64,000 nucleotides of DNA from positions 898,808 through 962,807 of the forward strand of contig LSRX01000048.1 of the NCBI GenBank assembly GCA_001939145.1, written 5' to 3'. Each line of letters begins with the position of its first letter. The first letter of the stretch is position 1. Source of the stretch: Symbiodinium microadriaticum (taxonomy: Eukaryota; Sar; Dinophyceae; Suessiales; Symbiodiniaceae). Below are positions 22,471-34,819 of this stretch, piece after piece. The position numbers were made by a program, and so were the translations under genes. The notes beneath the pieces are model-generated. The model worked only from the letters and a program-made list of their open reading frames with translations. It ran no database searches and was not told where the DNA came from.

Positions 22471-25400
22471 TAACATTCATGCAAAAATATCTTCTACATA
22501 TATACCTGTGCATGCGGATCTGATCGTTGATAGCTTGCTGACAATGAGGTTACCCAAAACGGTCGGATTTCGCAATAGCCGGGCGCCTCAAACATCCAAA
22601 ACCCGTCGGCATAAGTCCCAAATGCCCAGACTACGGACCTCCGGACAGAGAAAGGAGGCTTATCCTCGAGGTGGCCGCGGATCAGGTAGGTGGTGTGCTT
22701 CCTGTGCCGCTGCTTCGACTGTTTCCGGTTTGCTGCATGTCCCAACGTACAAGTAGGTGTCACAAATCCGGCCGGAGACTCGAACTCATTTCAGGATTCG
22801 TTGCTGCTTGGAGTTTGAACTTTCATGCTGGCAGCTTTAGGGCAGCTCCAAGGCATCGTGAGTTCACGACAACAGCACGTCAGTCGCTGAGATCCAATAA
22901 AGGGGCCTGAATGATTACCTTTACTATTTGGGAGGCTCCTCTTTATAGTTATAGTATAAAGGGGCCCAAAACCCGATTCTGTATTGCGTCAGTGGGCCCG
23001 TTGTGTTGTAGGCTTCCAGCAAGATTTCCCCCATGAACAACTGCACACATCCTGCCACCCATCCCGCCCGAAGTGGCCAAAGCTTTCGGCTTAGTCCACC
23101 ACTGCTGGAGAGCTGTGTTGTGGGAATGCCGACGGGGGAGGGCCATCATGGCAAGGCGATTGATGCGCATGTCTCCTAACCCCGAAGTCAAAACAACTAT
23201 ATATCGGCCTCGTGCGTTGCACCCTTGGGCTTGCATTCTGCTTCGATCCTACGCTTAGCACCCCGAGCACAGCCAGCAGCAAAGCAAGTATGAGCTGTCA
23301 GTCAAAGTCGTTATCATGACTGTTATGATCACTACAGTGTATTATCGGGATTAGTAGTTCGCAAATCTGATCACTATGTTTGTTGTTAGAGTTATGAGTC
23401 TTACCATCATATTATTTGTTTGGTACAAGTGTTACTGTGATGGTGACTACAAGTCTGAGTAAGGGCTTGTGGTGGAAAGCGAGACGTCGGAGTAGGCCCG
23501 CTGCGTCATCGTGCTGCCGACCGTTTCTGGGTCGCGAACTGTGACCTGGCAGCCACTGTGCGTTTATATTAGTCAGGGCTATAGGGCCTATAGGGCTCCA
23601 AGGATTTTAGAAGGCATGGTCACAAGTGGACAAAGGGGCAACAACTGGCCCACCTTTGAAGCTGCACGTGCCAAGGCTTGTTCTACTTCTCCTGAACCTG
23701 GAACCTAGCCCCAAGACTCCTGCCAAGGCCTCGCCGCAGGGTGCGCCCACAGTGAGGAAGGGCAAGGTCTGGCGAGAGATTCTAGATAGTTGTTTCTTAC
23801 ATGAAACCCAACGCCTGCAAGCTTGACGAGCCCTGACTGATGTGGTTCATATGCTGCGAAACCGATCTCCAACTAATTTGCTGTAGTTCATGCACTCTCA
23901 AACGCTTAGCGTCAAGTTGAATTGGTTGTGGATGATTTTATCGTACCTCTACTTGAAGGCATAGCTTCAGCTGCAGGGGCTTCGCACACTGGTGAAATAG
24001 GTGCGAGCACGCCCACAGCTCGACTGTGCAGGTGAATCACGCTTGGTGATAACGTTTCAGCAGTATCTGCTACTTGAGGAGGACAATTTTCTGGAGCTGC
24101 AGTACCAGGTTCTGATCTCACCATCTTGGCAAATGCCTGGTGGTGAAGCCCAAGCTGGACACAGCAGCGAGTACAACCAGCAAGCTCCGACATTTTTTGA
24201 CAGAATGCCAGAAAAAAAAGCTAAGGAGCCAGCACACCTGTCCGTGACGGACAAGTGGAAGGATTGCGGCACATCCACATCCTACAAAAAAGTCGAGAGA
24301 TTCGATGGTTCAAGAGCTGCCACTGTTAAGCAGATCAAAGATGTGACTAGTGACTAGTGGCCTGCCAGGAAGAGCTCATGCCCGTTGCATCGCCCTGAGC
24401 TGTTGCGCTGACCAATCCCCTGGTTCTTAGCTCTCTGCTTAGTAGGTGGCTATCGGAGTGGCATGTGCTGGCGACTTCGGCTAGACTTTCGACAACCACA
24501 TACAGAGTTTCAAATTTACCTGTAGCAGCAACGGTCCTAGGCAAACAAAGTAAGCTCCGTGCGGAACGCGCAGGTGAAGCTGATGCAGGTAGAACCTGTA
24601 GCCAAACCCACCCGGCCCCAGCAAAAGAGTAGCAAGCCTTAATTTCATGACGAAAGCATTCGTGTCACACCGTTATCAGCTCTGAAAAAATGACACTGAA
24701 CAGTGCTGGAGCTCCCCGATGCAGGCCTGAATCACTTGAAAGGCCTCAGACTCGTCAGAAGTGATCCAAGGATGAAGCCGCAACCTCTGACCCCCCCAAC
24801 ACCTTCAGCTTCTGGTCGCCATGAAAGCCTGCCCAAACCTATTCAATAACATCCCGACGCTGCGAATCTGCGTCCGACCTCGCCGGCAGTCTTGCCGTCA
24901 TCCTGGTGCGCGTTCCGGGAAAACAATGTCGCCGAGGTCACAAAGCTAGCGCCGTTTTTTGTTGTACATGACGTATCCTAACTACAGAATCCAGTTGCAG
25001 GGACCGCGCAGGGAGAGAGCAGGAAATCGGGAAATGAGTTTCGTGGCACTGGGTTCTCACGTTTTCTAGGATGCAACCAAGGCTGACAGCTGTAAGTCCT
25101 CAACCTGTAACCGCAAACACTTCATGGGCTGTGCCAATACACCGAAGTGCAGCAAATCCGACACAAAATTGCTTGTGAACTCTAGCCCTCAGGCCTATAA
25201 CATGACTTAGCCGAAGGCATCTCAAACCTGTCCCTTGCCTCGTTTTTCGGCTCGCTCATCGAATCAGACAGATAGCTCCATCAGGCGCATGGTAAGCCTT
25301 TGAGAACACTATTCGTATCGATAGATGGTGGCAATTGTGAAATCCAGCCGGATTCGCACGATCCGTGGTTGCAGTGGACGAGAAGAACTTGAGGGCTACT

Positions 25401-25648
25401 AGCAGTAGTTATCCCGTGATTCATGATGATGACAGACACTCTTGCTTGGAAAGACGCCGACGCCGAGCCTAGCTCTGGTGCATAGATCTGTGGAACCCTG
25501 ACATGCTTTGGATGGCCGTGCGGGTGGCAAGCTTCATGCCTGCGAACGTGGGGGCTCAGATTGTAGTGATCAGTTCCATGTCGGCCATCCTGGAACTGGT
25601 TTCCCAAGGCAGCCATGAGACCAATGCAGTTGAACAGTCTATGTTGAG
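22471..25648. other. No supported gene
   Basis: A plus-strand frame at 24001-24357 ends in a charged, Lys-rich tail (RMPEKKAKEPAHLSVTDKWK) but lacks a credible start or splice sites. The stretch 24600-25280 has stops in all frames. A/T-rich TTAT/CATTA strings occur near 23300-23460. Confidence 0.4.
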
Positions 25649-25731
25649 TCTATCTATCTATCTATCTATCCATCTATCTATCTATCTGTCTGTCTATCTA
25701 TCTATCTATCTATCTATCTATACATACATAT
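25649..25731. repeat. (CTAT)n microsatellite with CTGT interruptions
   Basis: CTAT tetranucleotides with one CATC and two CTGT interruptions, ending in ACATACATA. Confidence 0.95.
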
Positions 25732-27546
25732 AGCAGAGTGACACTCTTCTATGGCTTCTTCCGGTTCAACAAACCCACTGAAACGAAAATGGCCGGGCAT
25801 TGGGTTTTGCGGGTCCCCGGGCCGTAATTACTTGCAACGGAAGGAAGAACAAATAGCCCATAAGAGACAACAACTTGTCACTGTACCAGCTACTACGTAG
25901 TTTTACAAAGACCAACTCAAATACTAGCACTGTGATAATACCCAATACGAACTAGGAAGAACAGGAAAGCGTGATAAGTAATTAGTCATGTCAGTGAGTG
26001 GTGCCCATACTACTTCCTAGCAGTTCAAACGATACTATATTACTGTGACGGGTGCGGGCTTGAAGCATGGGGTAGGGTCAAAGGGTTGATTGAATATTAT
26101 ATTACTATATTGCTCAGGGGCACAGCATCCGAAACTCCATGATTTCAAAAGGCCTATAGGGTGTGGGGCGAGCTCCTTTCCTCAACATTCCCCTTCTCAA
26201 AGCTTCCTGGAGACTGCAGCTGAGACTGCCGGGGAACTGCAGGCTGCAACAACGAGTGCAGGAAGGGGGAACGTAGAACTGCAGAGTCTTGTCTTGACTG
26301 CAGAACGCTCATCCGTCCGAACCCGAAAGCTTCCCAAAACGAAGCTCCACAGGCCCAAATCCGGGATTCAAGGAGAAAGGTGTTTCAAAGTTTTGCCCGC
26401 CACATTGCCAGGACGAGACCTGCACAGTAGGGTGGTACATTTCAGAGGGAGGACAACGACAAGACATTCAGGAAACAGCGACATGTCCAGCAATGTCTGG
26501 ATGAAGCGGCTTGGGACAACCAAACTCTCGAAGTGACTCTCAGCATCTCTCAGCAGTACGTCCCAGTGGCATTTCCTGGGTTACTCTTCTACACCCGCTG
26601 AACTGCCAACTCTTTCGTCTCCTGGAGCATGGCCTCTCCGGCACACTTGCTACGACCCGTTCTTCAGGCGCTGAGCAAGTATAGCTCGAAAGAGATGCCG
26701 CATTGCTTGACCATGCAGGAGAAGGAGGAGTGTGTGGTCCAGCGTTCTGCTTCAAGCCCGGACTGCCAAATAACGGTGATACTCCCTGGTGTGACAAACG
26801 GAGATTCGAAGTGAAGCCATCTCCCACCTCCTCGGTTGTCCTAAGTCAGTGCTTCGAACCTTCTCTGAGGAATCCATTGCTTATGGGATGCACCTTGAAT
26901 TCCGAGTGAAACCTGCCAGCAGATCCAGGCGAGGGGCCTGGAGGGGTCTTGGGGTTCCCAATCTTACTGTAGGGAGTGGTGGGCGTGCGAGTACCGCCGG
27001 CTTTCAATCTGTCCACGGCAGCAGTCACGTCCAGTGGTGCGCCCCCTGTACATCGCAAGGCCTCTGCTGGTGGTACCGGGTAAGCTTTGCCCGATCTTTA
27101 GGCAAAGCGGATTCAGCCGCGACTCTCTCGTCTTCAAGGCTATGCCATCGAAAGCGATGGCCCCATGACCTCGCAATAACTCGGCAGCAAAAAGGGCGTG
27201 TGATGGCTCCACGTCTAACCCTTTGGGAGGTTTTTGATTCCGATGCAGTACAACCGAGCTCAACAAAATGATGAGGCTGGGCTTTGAAGAGTATTGAGCA
27301 GCATAAACAGCTTACCACTACAATCTGACTCCGATCCTTTTCAACTGCAGATCAGTCTCACATACAAGGGCCATGCAGGAAAGGCACATTGAAAATTCTG
27401 CCTTCAGCAGGGAACTCCAGGCATGCAAGCATGTTTTCGGCTCTGTAGCCAAACCAGGATGGGAGAAAACGGACATTGTCACGAGGTTCTTGCCTCCGAT
27501 CCACTGCATCCACATGCTCGGCAAGCCTGCCTGCACGTTGCGAAAA
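25732..27546. other. No supported gene
   Basis: 25740-26090 has stops in every frame. Frames at 26090-27270 overlap on both strands without clear bias. Confidence 0.4.
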
Positions 27547-27822
27547 TTAGTCTAGCCCAGATTCCTCGGGCTCGTCCGCTTCCAGCTCGACGCGGGCTTG
27601 ATTTGCAACAACCACGGTGCCGTCGGAACCAGATTCGGAATGTACACATTCATGCAACTTGCATGGGGTGCTTATGACTTCGACTCTTGGCTGAACTAGA
27701 CGCTGCCTTGGGTTAACGTGACCCCTAAAGACCCTCAAGAAACTACCCCAAAGTTTCTTACTTGGACATGAAGGACTCTTGTGCGGAAACCTTCCCCATC
27801 CACTGCAATTCGGTGTAGACAT
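27547..27822 (-). CDS. Hypothetical C-terminal exon
   Basis: The last 40 codons before the stop (SGSDGTVVVANQARVELEAD, then EPEESGLD) have protein-like acidic composition and would make a natural C-terminal tail. The 5' part of the frame is Ser/Pro/Arg-rich and may be intron. A splice acceptor is possible at an AG just before the Val-Glu-Val-Ile segment near 27680. No upstream exon could be joined. Family unknown. Confidence 0.25.
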   Translation of the reverse strand: MSTPNCSGWGRFPHKSPSCPSKKLWGSFLRVFRGHVNPRQRLVQPRVEVISTPCKLHECVHSESGSDGTVVVANQARVELEADEPEESGLD

Positions 27823-30007
27823 GTGTAGAGGCTTGCTCAGGCCCGTGGCGGTGAGCTTCTCATTGGTCCGGTCGCTGTCGATCGCCCTCTGTCACTTCGA
27901 CCTCTTCGATCCAAGTGCATAGTGGCATGGTGGAATGTTGGACTCAGCTTCATTGGTAAGTCGGAAATCACGTGCGACTTTGCTGCATCTCTGGACCCAG
28001 GCCTGCCTGCATTAGACAAGGGGCAAACCTCAGGACTCACAGCCTGGCTTTTGATTGCAACAGAAGGCACGGACTCGACAAGCCACATGGCTATTGCAGG
28101 TGAGCTGAAGACATTAGTCACAGGCAGCTTCTCCCAAGGAAGGCACTATGCCCCTGAATCTAGCAACCTGCCTCACCCTATTCCGTAAAGTCCCTGTCCA
28201 AAGGCCCTCCTACAGGGTCTAAAGTCTAAAGGTTTTGGAATTTGGGCGGGCGAGCCCCTCTCTCTAGAAGTCAGGCCCTGCCCCGGAGAGCAACAAGGCC
28301 CGATGCTCTGAAAATCGAAAAGCGATCCTGCCGAACAGCACTTGAGGGGCATATATTTTCTTGTGGTGGAACGAGCAGCACCTCAGTGCAAAGATAATTA
28401 GCCAGCAGACCTCGGAAGCAATATGCATGAACCCGACGCAGGCCCCTCTGTGAACCCGTACTGAGCCAAAGATGGGTCATACTCACTTCAGCTATTGGTC
28501 GCTTCAGGAAGTTCATGTGCGATATCAGTGTGCTGCTGATCTACAAAGGAGGAAGGGGTCATGTCGTAAGGACAGCCGTAACCTGAGCCTTTTAGAGCTG
28601 AGGCCCGTCTTTCGCACCCACACTCAATCCTCAAACCCTAAGTCTCCAGCAAAGTAAACATATTAAACACCTAACTCAAGCTAATCAGCTATATCCTCCC
28701 ACTCTCTACATTCACTCTAAATGCTTCACACCAGCTCAAACCGGAATTCCCGACAAGCCCAGCATCCCTAAATGCCAAACTCGGTAGCTTCAACGAGGCC
28801 GAAAGCTACATACAGCGCGCCTCGATGGCCTTTTGCTTCAGCCACTCGGAGAGGTCTGCGTCGCGTGGGGCTCCGAAAAGGGCTCGGCCAAAGAAGGTGG
28901 GAGCCCTGTCGCTGCTGTAAGGTCTTGGACTTAGGGTTTTAAGGTTTTGCTCGGTTTAAGGTAAGTCGAGGCCTCGCTATCGATGCATGATCTATCGGAA
29001 TCTATCGTTCACGAAATTGTTGTAAGCCTTTCCACGGCCAATGCTGAATCTGGAAAGGTCCCACACAGAGTTTTTCTTCGAAAAGGTTGTCGGACGGTGA
29101 GATGGTCGTTCAGGGCTTTGGGGTGTACCACGTCTGATGACGGGCAATTCATGGACAGCCGAAAGGATTCCTGAGTTTACTCGACAGCGGTAGTTTTCCA
29201 GGCTTTGCAGTGCAGCAGCTGTCGAACCCTGCAAGCAAAATCATGCAAGCATTCATGTGGGACTGATGCATCCGTCCCGCTGTAGTCCGAGTTGATTGAC
29301 CGTGAGAGGTTTCGGCTCCTTCCCCACAAGCTGATGAAGATTTTTGGGGAAGCAGAATGTGCACCAGTGAATCCTCCTCTTCTCCGACCCCTGACCTAAG
29401 GCCAGAAATCCTATCAGCTGCTCATGTATTCAGGCACGTGGCACTGCTCCAAGGACGATGATAATCACGAACCTGGTCGGCTTCAGTTCTCACCGTGCTC
29501 AGCTCAGGTTCAACTTAAAGATCGTCCAAGGAAGCCCTTGTGCGAAAAGTCACGTGCCTTTTGCGTACAAAGCACAGACAGGGTTCTACGAAACGTTGTC
29601 GGAGAGCCAGCAACAGGGGCGGATCAAGGCATTAGGGCAAACACTTCCAGGCAGCTGCTCAACGTCAACGGCATCAAACGATCATGGTCCTAAGCAGCAG
29701 TGACCCGGAATCCCTACAACTCTAAGCCAGAGCATGTAAAAGAATCCGGCACGTCAAACGCTGGGATGCGACCGACAAGTCGAGTTGCTAGGCGACTGCG
29801 CCTTGAGTCCTGTTTTATGTTCTTGAGCAGGGGTCTGTAGCTATGCCTGCCCCTCCAACCCCGAGCTCATGTGGGTTGGTCAAAAAACCCAATCACGGAT
29901 TCCTATGTCTATTTGAAGCCTTATCGTGATATTTCATTCCATATCGTTTTACAAGCTCAGAGCCATGTTTACAGTTATACATATAAGTATATACATACAC
30001 ATATGTA
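27823..30007. other. No supported gene; telomere-like motifs near 28630 and 28920-28970
   Basis: CAAACCCTAAG occurs at 28633. A run of TTAGGGTTTTAAGG and GGTTTAAGG strings lies at 28927-28965. Frames are short. The stretch 28640-28980 has no frame of note. Confidence 0.45.
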
Positions 30008-30068
30008 TTTCTCTCTCTCTCTCTCTCTCTCCCTCCTCTCTCTTTATATGTATATATATATATATACG
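30008..30068. repeat. (CT)n-(TA)n microsatellite
   Basis: CT dinucleotides with CCCTCC interruptions, then TATATG and a TA run. Confidence 0.95.
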
Positions 30069-30925
30069 TAGCCTCAGTCAGTCCTTGTACAAGACTTCTC
30101 GGGTCAAACGGAGGACTGGGGACTACCGAGACAAGAGGCTTTCATAATGGACAAGTCCTCTTAAGAGCACTCGGGCCGCTAGGCGGAGGTGATTGTTGCA
30201 AGAGCAATCAGAGGGGGATTGTCAAGACCTGGAATCCAGTAGAGGAGCCCACATCTCCAGAATCCCGTAGCAGGCAAAAATGAGGAACTCCAACACCCAT
30301 GATGAACTGACCCGTGTAGAAACGGCACTAATCAACTAACGTAAACACCCACTGCAGCTCATAAAAACTGCATGAGCAACCTTGGCAACCCATCTGCGAA
30401 AATCAGGAAACCTGCAAGACGAGCAAAAGCAAGTTTGGAACCCTGGACCTGGAGATGTACAGCTGTCTTTCACGACATGGCACGGAGCAAGCATCTGCAC
30501 CCAGGCAGGCAGAAAAGCCCAAGGTGGTGGGCCCATGGCGGAGATCTGCAGGCTGTGGGGAGGTTGTCAGTTCTGAGTGTTCCGGAAAAAATCCCAAGCG
30601 CTAAGCTCTGCAAGCTACAACGGAACTCTGTAGAGGCCCTTAGCCCTAATCGGCGGTGGTGCTCCCAGGACCTTGTCCTTGCAAGGCATGTCGAGAGTAG
30701 GCTTGGTTACGCGTTTCAGACTCTCCTGCGATCCATTTGCGGCATTGCACTCCAGAGTAGATCTCTAGGACCCTGTGCTCTGTCCGACCCCCAAATCCCC
30801 GAAACAATCGTTGTGTCCTGTCGGTGTTCGTGCTGTGGGCTCATGGACTTGCAGGGCCGTCTTTGGCGAGGTTTTCCCATCCCGTCAACGTTTCTCTGAT
30901 GTATCTGTCTATGTGTGTTTATACA
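30069..30925. other. No supported gene
   Basis: A 175-codon plus frame (30372-30899) competes with minus frames, runs into the adjacent microsatellite region and has no motif. Confidence 0.4.
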
Positions 30926-31149
30926 TTCATGCATGCATGCATGCATGCATGCATGCACCTATGTACTTATGTAAGTATGTACATGTTTAATGTGCATGTG
31001 TGTATGTGTGTATATCTGTATGTGTATGTATATGTATATATACATATATATATATGTATGTATGTATGTGTAATATAATATTGGGTGTGTGTGTGTGTGC
31101 TTGCCTGGCAGCCTGTCTGTCTGTCTGTCTGTCTGTCTGTCTGCCTGTC

Positions 31150-31180
<31 letters not shown>

Positions 31181-31245
31181 GCCTGTCTCTGTCTGTCTGT
31201 CTGTCTGCCTGTCTGTCTGTCTGTCGGTCGATCGGTCGGCCATGC
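30926..31245. repeat. Compound (ATGC)n-(TATG)n-(TCTG)n microsatellite
   Basis: About seven GCAT units at 30930-30957, TATG/TA units to 31080, a GT run, then some 35 TCTG units with TGCC and TCTC interruptions to 31225. Cys/Leu/Ser/Val frames here are artefacts. Confidence 0.95.
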
Positions 31246-32156
31246 TTTCAGGCTGCTCATGGTTCATTGCTGCTCATCTTGGCAGGCCTGTTGCCGATCG
31301 GAATCTCTAAATCTTTACGGCACGTTGCATGCATTCAACCGGCATCTCAGCCGCGAAACGGCTCGGAACAGCCCCACTCGCCTGCTCTAGTAGATTGGGC
31401 GGCTCGGCCGGTCGCATTCCATGGGCGCAGTAGCTGTCCAGCCAAAGTCCTGAAAGATGCTAAGCGCAGCACTGCAAGGGCCAGGGCTGCGTAGAACAGG
31501 GTTGCCCTCAGGAGTCCAATCACATGTTGTGGGAATGTATGAAAAAAGGGGTGCTCGAGCAACCATGGCTGTGCGCGTCCTTCATTGCACAGAGAGCCTT
31601 GGCCCACTTGCCTGGCACCCCATCCCGGCACCCAGGCGCTGCGCCAGCCCAACCCAAGGCTCCCGCACAAGAGAAGAACCTGGGTTTCTTCTGACACTTG
31701 CTGACACGTCAACTCCGATCGTTTCACCAAAACTTGTGAACCGACTTGGCAACAGCCCAAAGATTCGTAAGATGTCCATCCAGCCGCTGAGTAGTCTGTC
31801 AAACCGAAGGCATCCAAGAAACTCCCAAGGCAGAGGCCCTGGGACGGAGAGGTCCAGGCTGCGGCACGTACATCTTTCTCTAACTTGTTCAGACCGGTAT
31901 GTGAAAGAGAATTTGCCGAACATTTTCCTTGCTGTAAAGGGACTAACCTCTGATCATCTGGGCTGAGTAGGGAGCAACTGGGAACAACTTGAGCAAAGCA
32001 CAGCGGAGGCAATGTGCATCAAATGGGCTGCCAATTGCATGCTCTGCTGCAAGCCAGTCGTGACTGAAAAAACAAGCACACACACACACACGTACGTACA
32101 TCTCGGACATGCGCAACAGAGAATGCCGATAATCACATCATGACTGGAACTTTCGG
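31246..32156. other. No firm gene; weak membrane-like frame
   Basis: A 221-codon minus frame (32012-31347) has one hydrophobic segment (TLFYAALALAVLRLASF) near its 3' end. A plus frame and a second minus frame of similar length overlap it, and no exon borders convince. A CA run lies at 32073-32088. Confidence 0.3.
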
Positions 32157-32625
32157 CTAAGCTGCAAGCCCGACGGACCCACGTCTCTGAGAATGCCAGG
32201 GTTGGTTGAAAGCCACCGAGTCCCGAACGACATTAGCAGGTCCAAACTGCCTGAGACGCAGGAGCACATCTGTGCACCTGATCTTGCTCCTGTTTTGTTT
32301 GCATCGGGCTCGAGGCACCCAAAACATCCAAAAGCAGGACAGTAGAAAATAGGCCAGCAAACACTTCGCCTGCTGTAGCAGATGTGATTCGAGGCGCAGG
32401 CTGTTCCCTCCGCTTCTGTGTGAGGTAGCCTTTCGCCGCAGGAAGTGTCGACCAGAACTCCTCCCTGACAGCAGCATCTTGGGCTTGTGTCGTCTTTGCA
32501 TTGTGTTGTTCCTCGGGGGCATTGAGGTGGTTGGGCAGCGGCGCGGGTTTCCGTGGCTGCATCGTCTGAGGGGAACGCATCTGCTCAGCCAGCTTCTCCA
32601 CCAGCTCCGTGTCTTCCGACCTAAG
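32157..32625 (-). CDS. Hypothetical gene, two 3' exons
   Basis: Exon A (about 32625-32414) reads LVEKLAEQMRSPQTM, then a Pro/Gln-rich stretch, EEFWSTLPAAKGYLTQ, and stops in phase 2 before a GC donor. Exon B (32277-32157) follows a TCAG acceptor and supplies TDVLLRLRQFGPANVVRD to the stop, with strong coding bias. Joined, they keep frame across Lys-Cys. If exon A is read on without splicing it becomes hydrophobic and ends early, which argues for the intron (32278-32413). The protein is probably soluble with a disordered Pro-rich stretch. No family recognised; the 5' end is not found. Confidence 0.45.
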
Positions 32626-33175
32626 CTACTTTGCAACTGTTGCCGACCAGGTACAATGGACGTAAAGTGGGAACATCATGTCAAGTTGACAAAGGTCACA
32701 AAAGCCTTGCCATGTCCGCGATTACTACACCTGCGCACTTAGCCGATCCAATGCCTAGCCAGCTGTTCGTAAGTGCCACGCAGAACGCGCACGCCGTGCC
32801 TTGGTCTGAGTCAATCAGCAAGCCCAGAATTGTGCCGGCGGGATATGGCCAGGAGGATCCCCGCATACCATACGAGGATCTGCTTAGACTTACGTCATAA
32901 GGGTCATGATAATATACTAGCAGTTCCGTTTGACTCGGAGGGTTGGGCAATCCGAAGGCCGAGGCGAGACGCTGGGTGTTTGGATCTCCACAACGTGTTC
33001 TGCTGAGACGGAGAGGAGACACAGTCCCATGGCAACTCCACTACCATCATAGCAATGCCATGGCAAACTCAATCCTGAACATCGCTGAATGCATGAAGCG
33101 CACGAAATGCGTCCAAACCCTGCAAGCCCTAAGCTCGTAGACACAAGACCCTTGACCTGAGTGCCCTACACCATA
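32626..33175. other. No supported gene
   Basis: Short frames; nothing recognisable. Confidence 0.35.
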
Positions 33176-33177
33176 TG

Positions 33178-33212
<35 letters not shown>

Positions 33213-33234
33213 ATATATGTGTGTGTATATAATA

Positions 33235-33268
<34 letters not shown>

Positions 33269-33276
33269 GATATCTA
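33176..33276. repeat. (CTAT)n-(TA)n microsatellite
   Basis: About nine CTAT units, GTGTGT, then TA runs with ATATAC interruptions. Confidence 0.95.
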
Positions 33277-34708
33277 CATACCAAAGCTTCTACACAGATC
33301 AGCAGTCCGTGCAGAATGATGCCGAATGCCCTTAAGATCTTCGAGGCCAAAACTTCCGGAAAGTCGCGAAGACGCCCTGGACCTCGCCGATCCGAACCTG
33401 AAGACTCGCCGGTTTGGAGCCGCAGCTAACCTGTTTCTTGTTTGGGCTTCCCTTTACGTCCTGAGAGGTCTACTTCTGCAGTTGGAATGCCAGGTCGGCA
33501 GAGCCAAGATCAGGGGATGTAAGGGCTTATATGTGCAACGATTTCTTGAAAGTTCGCCTCTGTCTGGTATAAAGCTGCACCATGCTCGGACTCTCCCGGC
33601 GAGGCATGTCTTGGCGAGCAGTGAAACCTCAAGCTGTGCAAAGCTGCACCATGGTCCCTACTATTAAGGGAGTGTGCGCAAGATGGCTCAGTCTACTAAC
33701 CTCCGTAGTTTCTATTAGAACAGGATGGTATCTGGTTTAAGTTAAGGTTTAGAGTCCATACGTCGATGCCAGGCTATGCAACAAAGTAGGATGCAAGTGC
33801 ATTTATGGGGCCATCCATCTTGCGTGGGAGTGCTAGGCAACTCCATTATGCACGCAGCAGTGGTTGAGAAGCGATGGCAAGTATCTGTTGGTGCACCTAC
33901 TGCCTCTTCATAGCAGGTCATAGCAAACCCTCAGCCCGAAACTTGCTGAACAATTTGGTGACGACGCAGCTGCTGTTGAATTACCTCGTCCTACATCCCT
34001 CCGCAGTGACAGTGGGCCTGAAGATCGACCTCCTCTCTGTCAGCGATCTGAGCCCGACCGGGTGAGCTCCGGGGCTGGGGGTTTTGGGGATGTGGATGTT
34101 CGGCCGTGCGCCGGGGAGCTTGAGGTTTGATGGTGGCTTCGCTGCCAAACTGCCCGGATTCGACAGAGCCTAGCTGCCTAGCTGTGTAGTGGCTCGGAAG
34201 GTGCCAGCAGCCCCAAGCGATCGAAGGTAAGGACACCCATAGCGACAGTGTCATCACGACTAGCACTGCTGCTCTGCTCCGCTCCAGCTGCATAACTACT
34301 GAGGGCTATAGCCTCCGTCCGATGCATCTGGAAATGAAGCATGAACACAGCAAGACAACGTCACAGAAGTGCCGAACATGAAAGCTTTTGATGCAGTCTC
34401 TAGCCAATTTTACAGAGAAACCCCAAACCCGAAGCGTCGCGAACAAATCTTTCGGAAGATTTTCGGGCTGAAGCAGACTGGCAGTTCACATCGCTGAGCC
34501 TCGACAGCATGGGCGTATGCCTGGCTGCGAGGAAACCCCACAACCCGTATCAGATCTTTCTACCAAGTTTATACAGCATTTTCGTATGAGCTGCCCGCCA
34601 CGGTATCCATTACATTCTGCGTGAACTCTCGAATGAACACCTAATGACTTCGTAAAACCATATCCCAACGACAAGATGTAACGTCACAAGATGTGAACGT
34701 CCACAACA
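33277..34708. other. No supported gene
   Basis: Competing short frames; 33670-33870 and 34290-34480 are gene-free by any reading. Confidence 0.4.
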
Positions 34709-34819
34709 TACGAGCTTGTAAGCCAGTTCCGCCTGCAGGGACAGCATCTCCGTTGGTCTCTGATCCAACTCCTGGCACGGAAGCTTGTGGTCTGCGACCT
34801 CTTCGGGGGAAGCCAACAT
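34709..34819 (-). CDS. Hypothetical first exon
   Basis: A Met at 34819 opens MLASPEEVADHKLPCQELDQ and continues RPTEMLSLQAELAYKL. It is a charged, helical-looking segment with high G/C at third positions. After about 37 codons the frame becomes hydrophobic and unlike coding sequence, so a donor near the end of AYKL is likely. No downstream exon was joined. Product unknown. Confidence 0.3.

Noticed and set aside
22765-22800. tRNA 3'-end-like GAGTTCGAGTCTCC on the minus strand
   Set aside because: No upstream cloverleaf arms of the right spacing.
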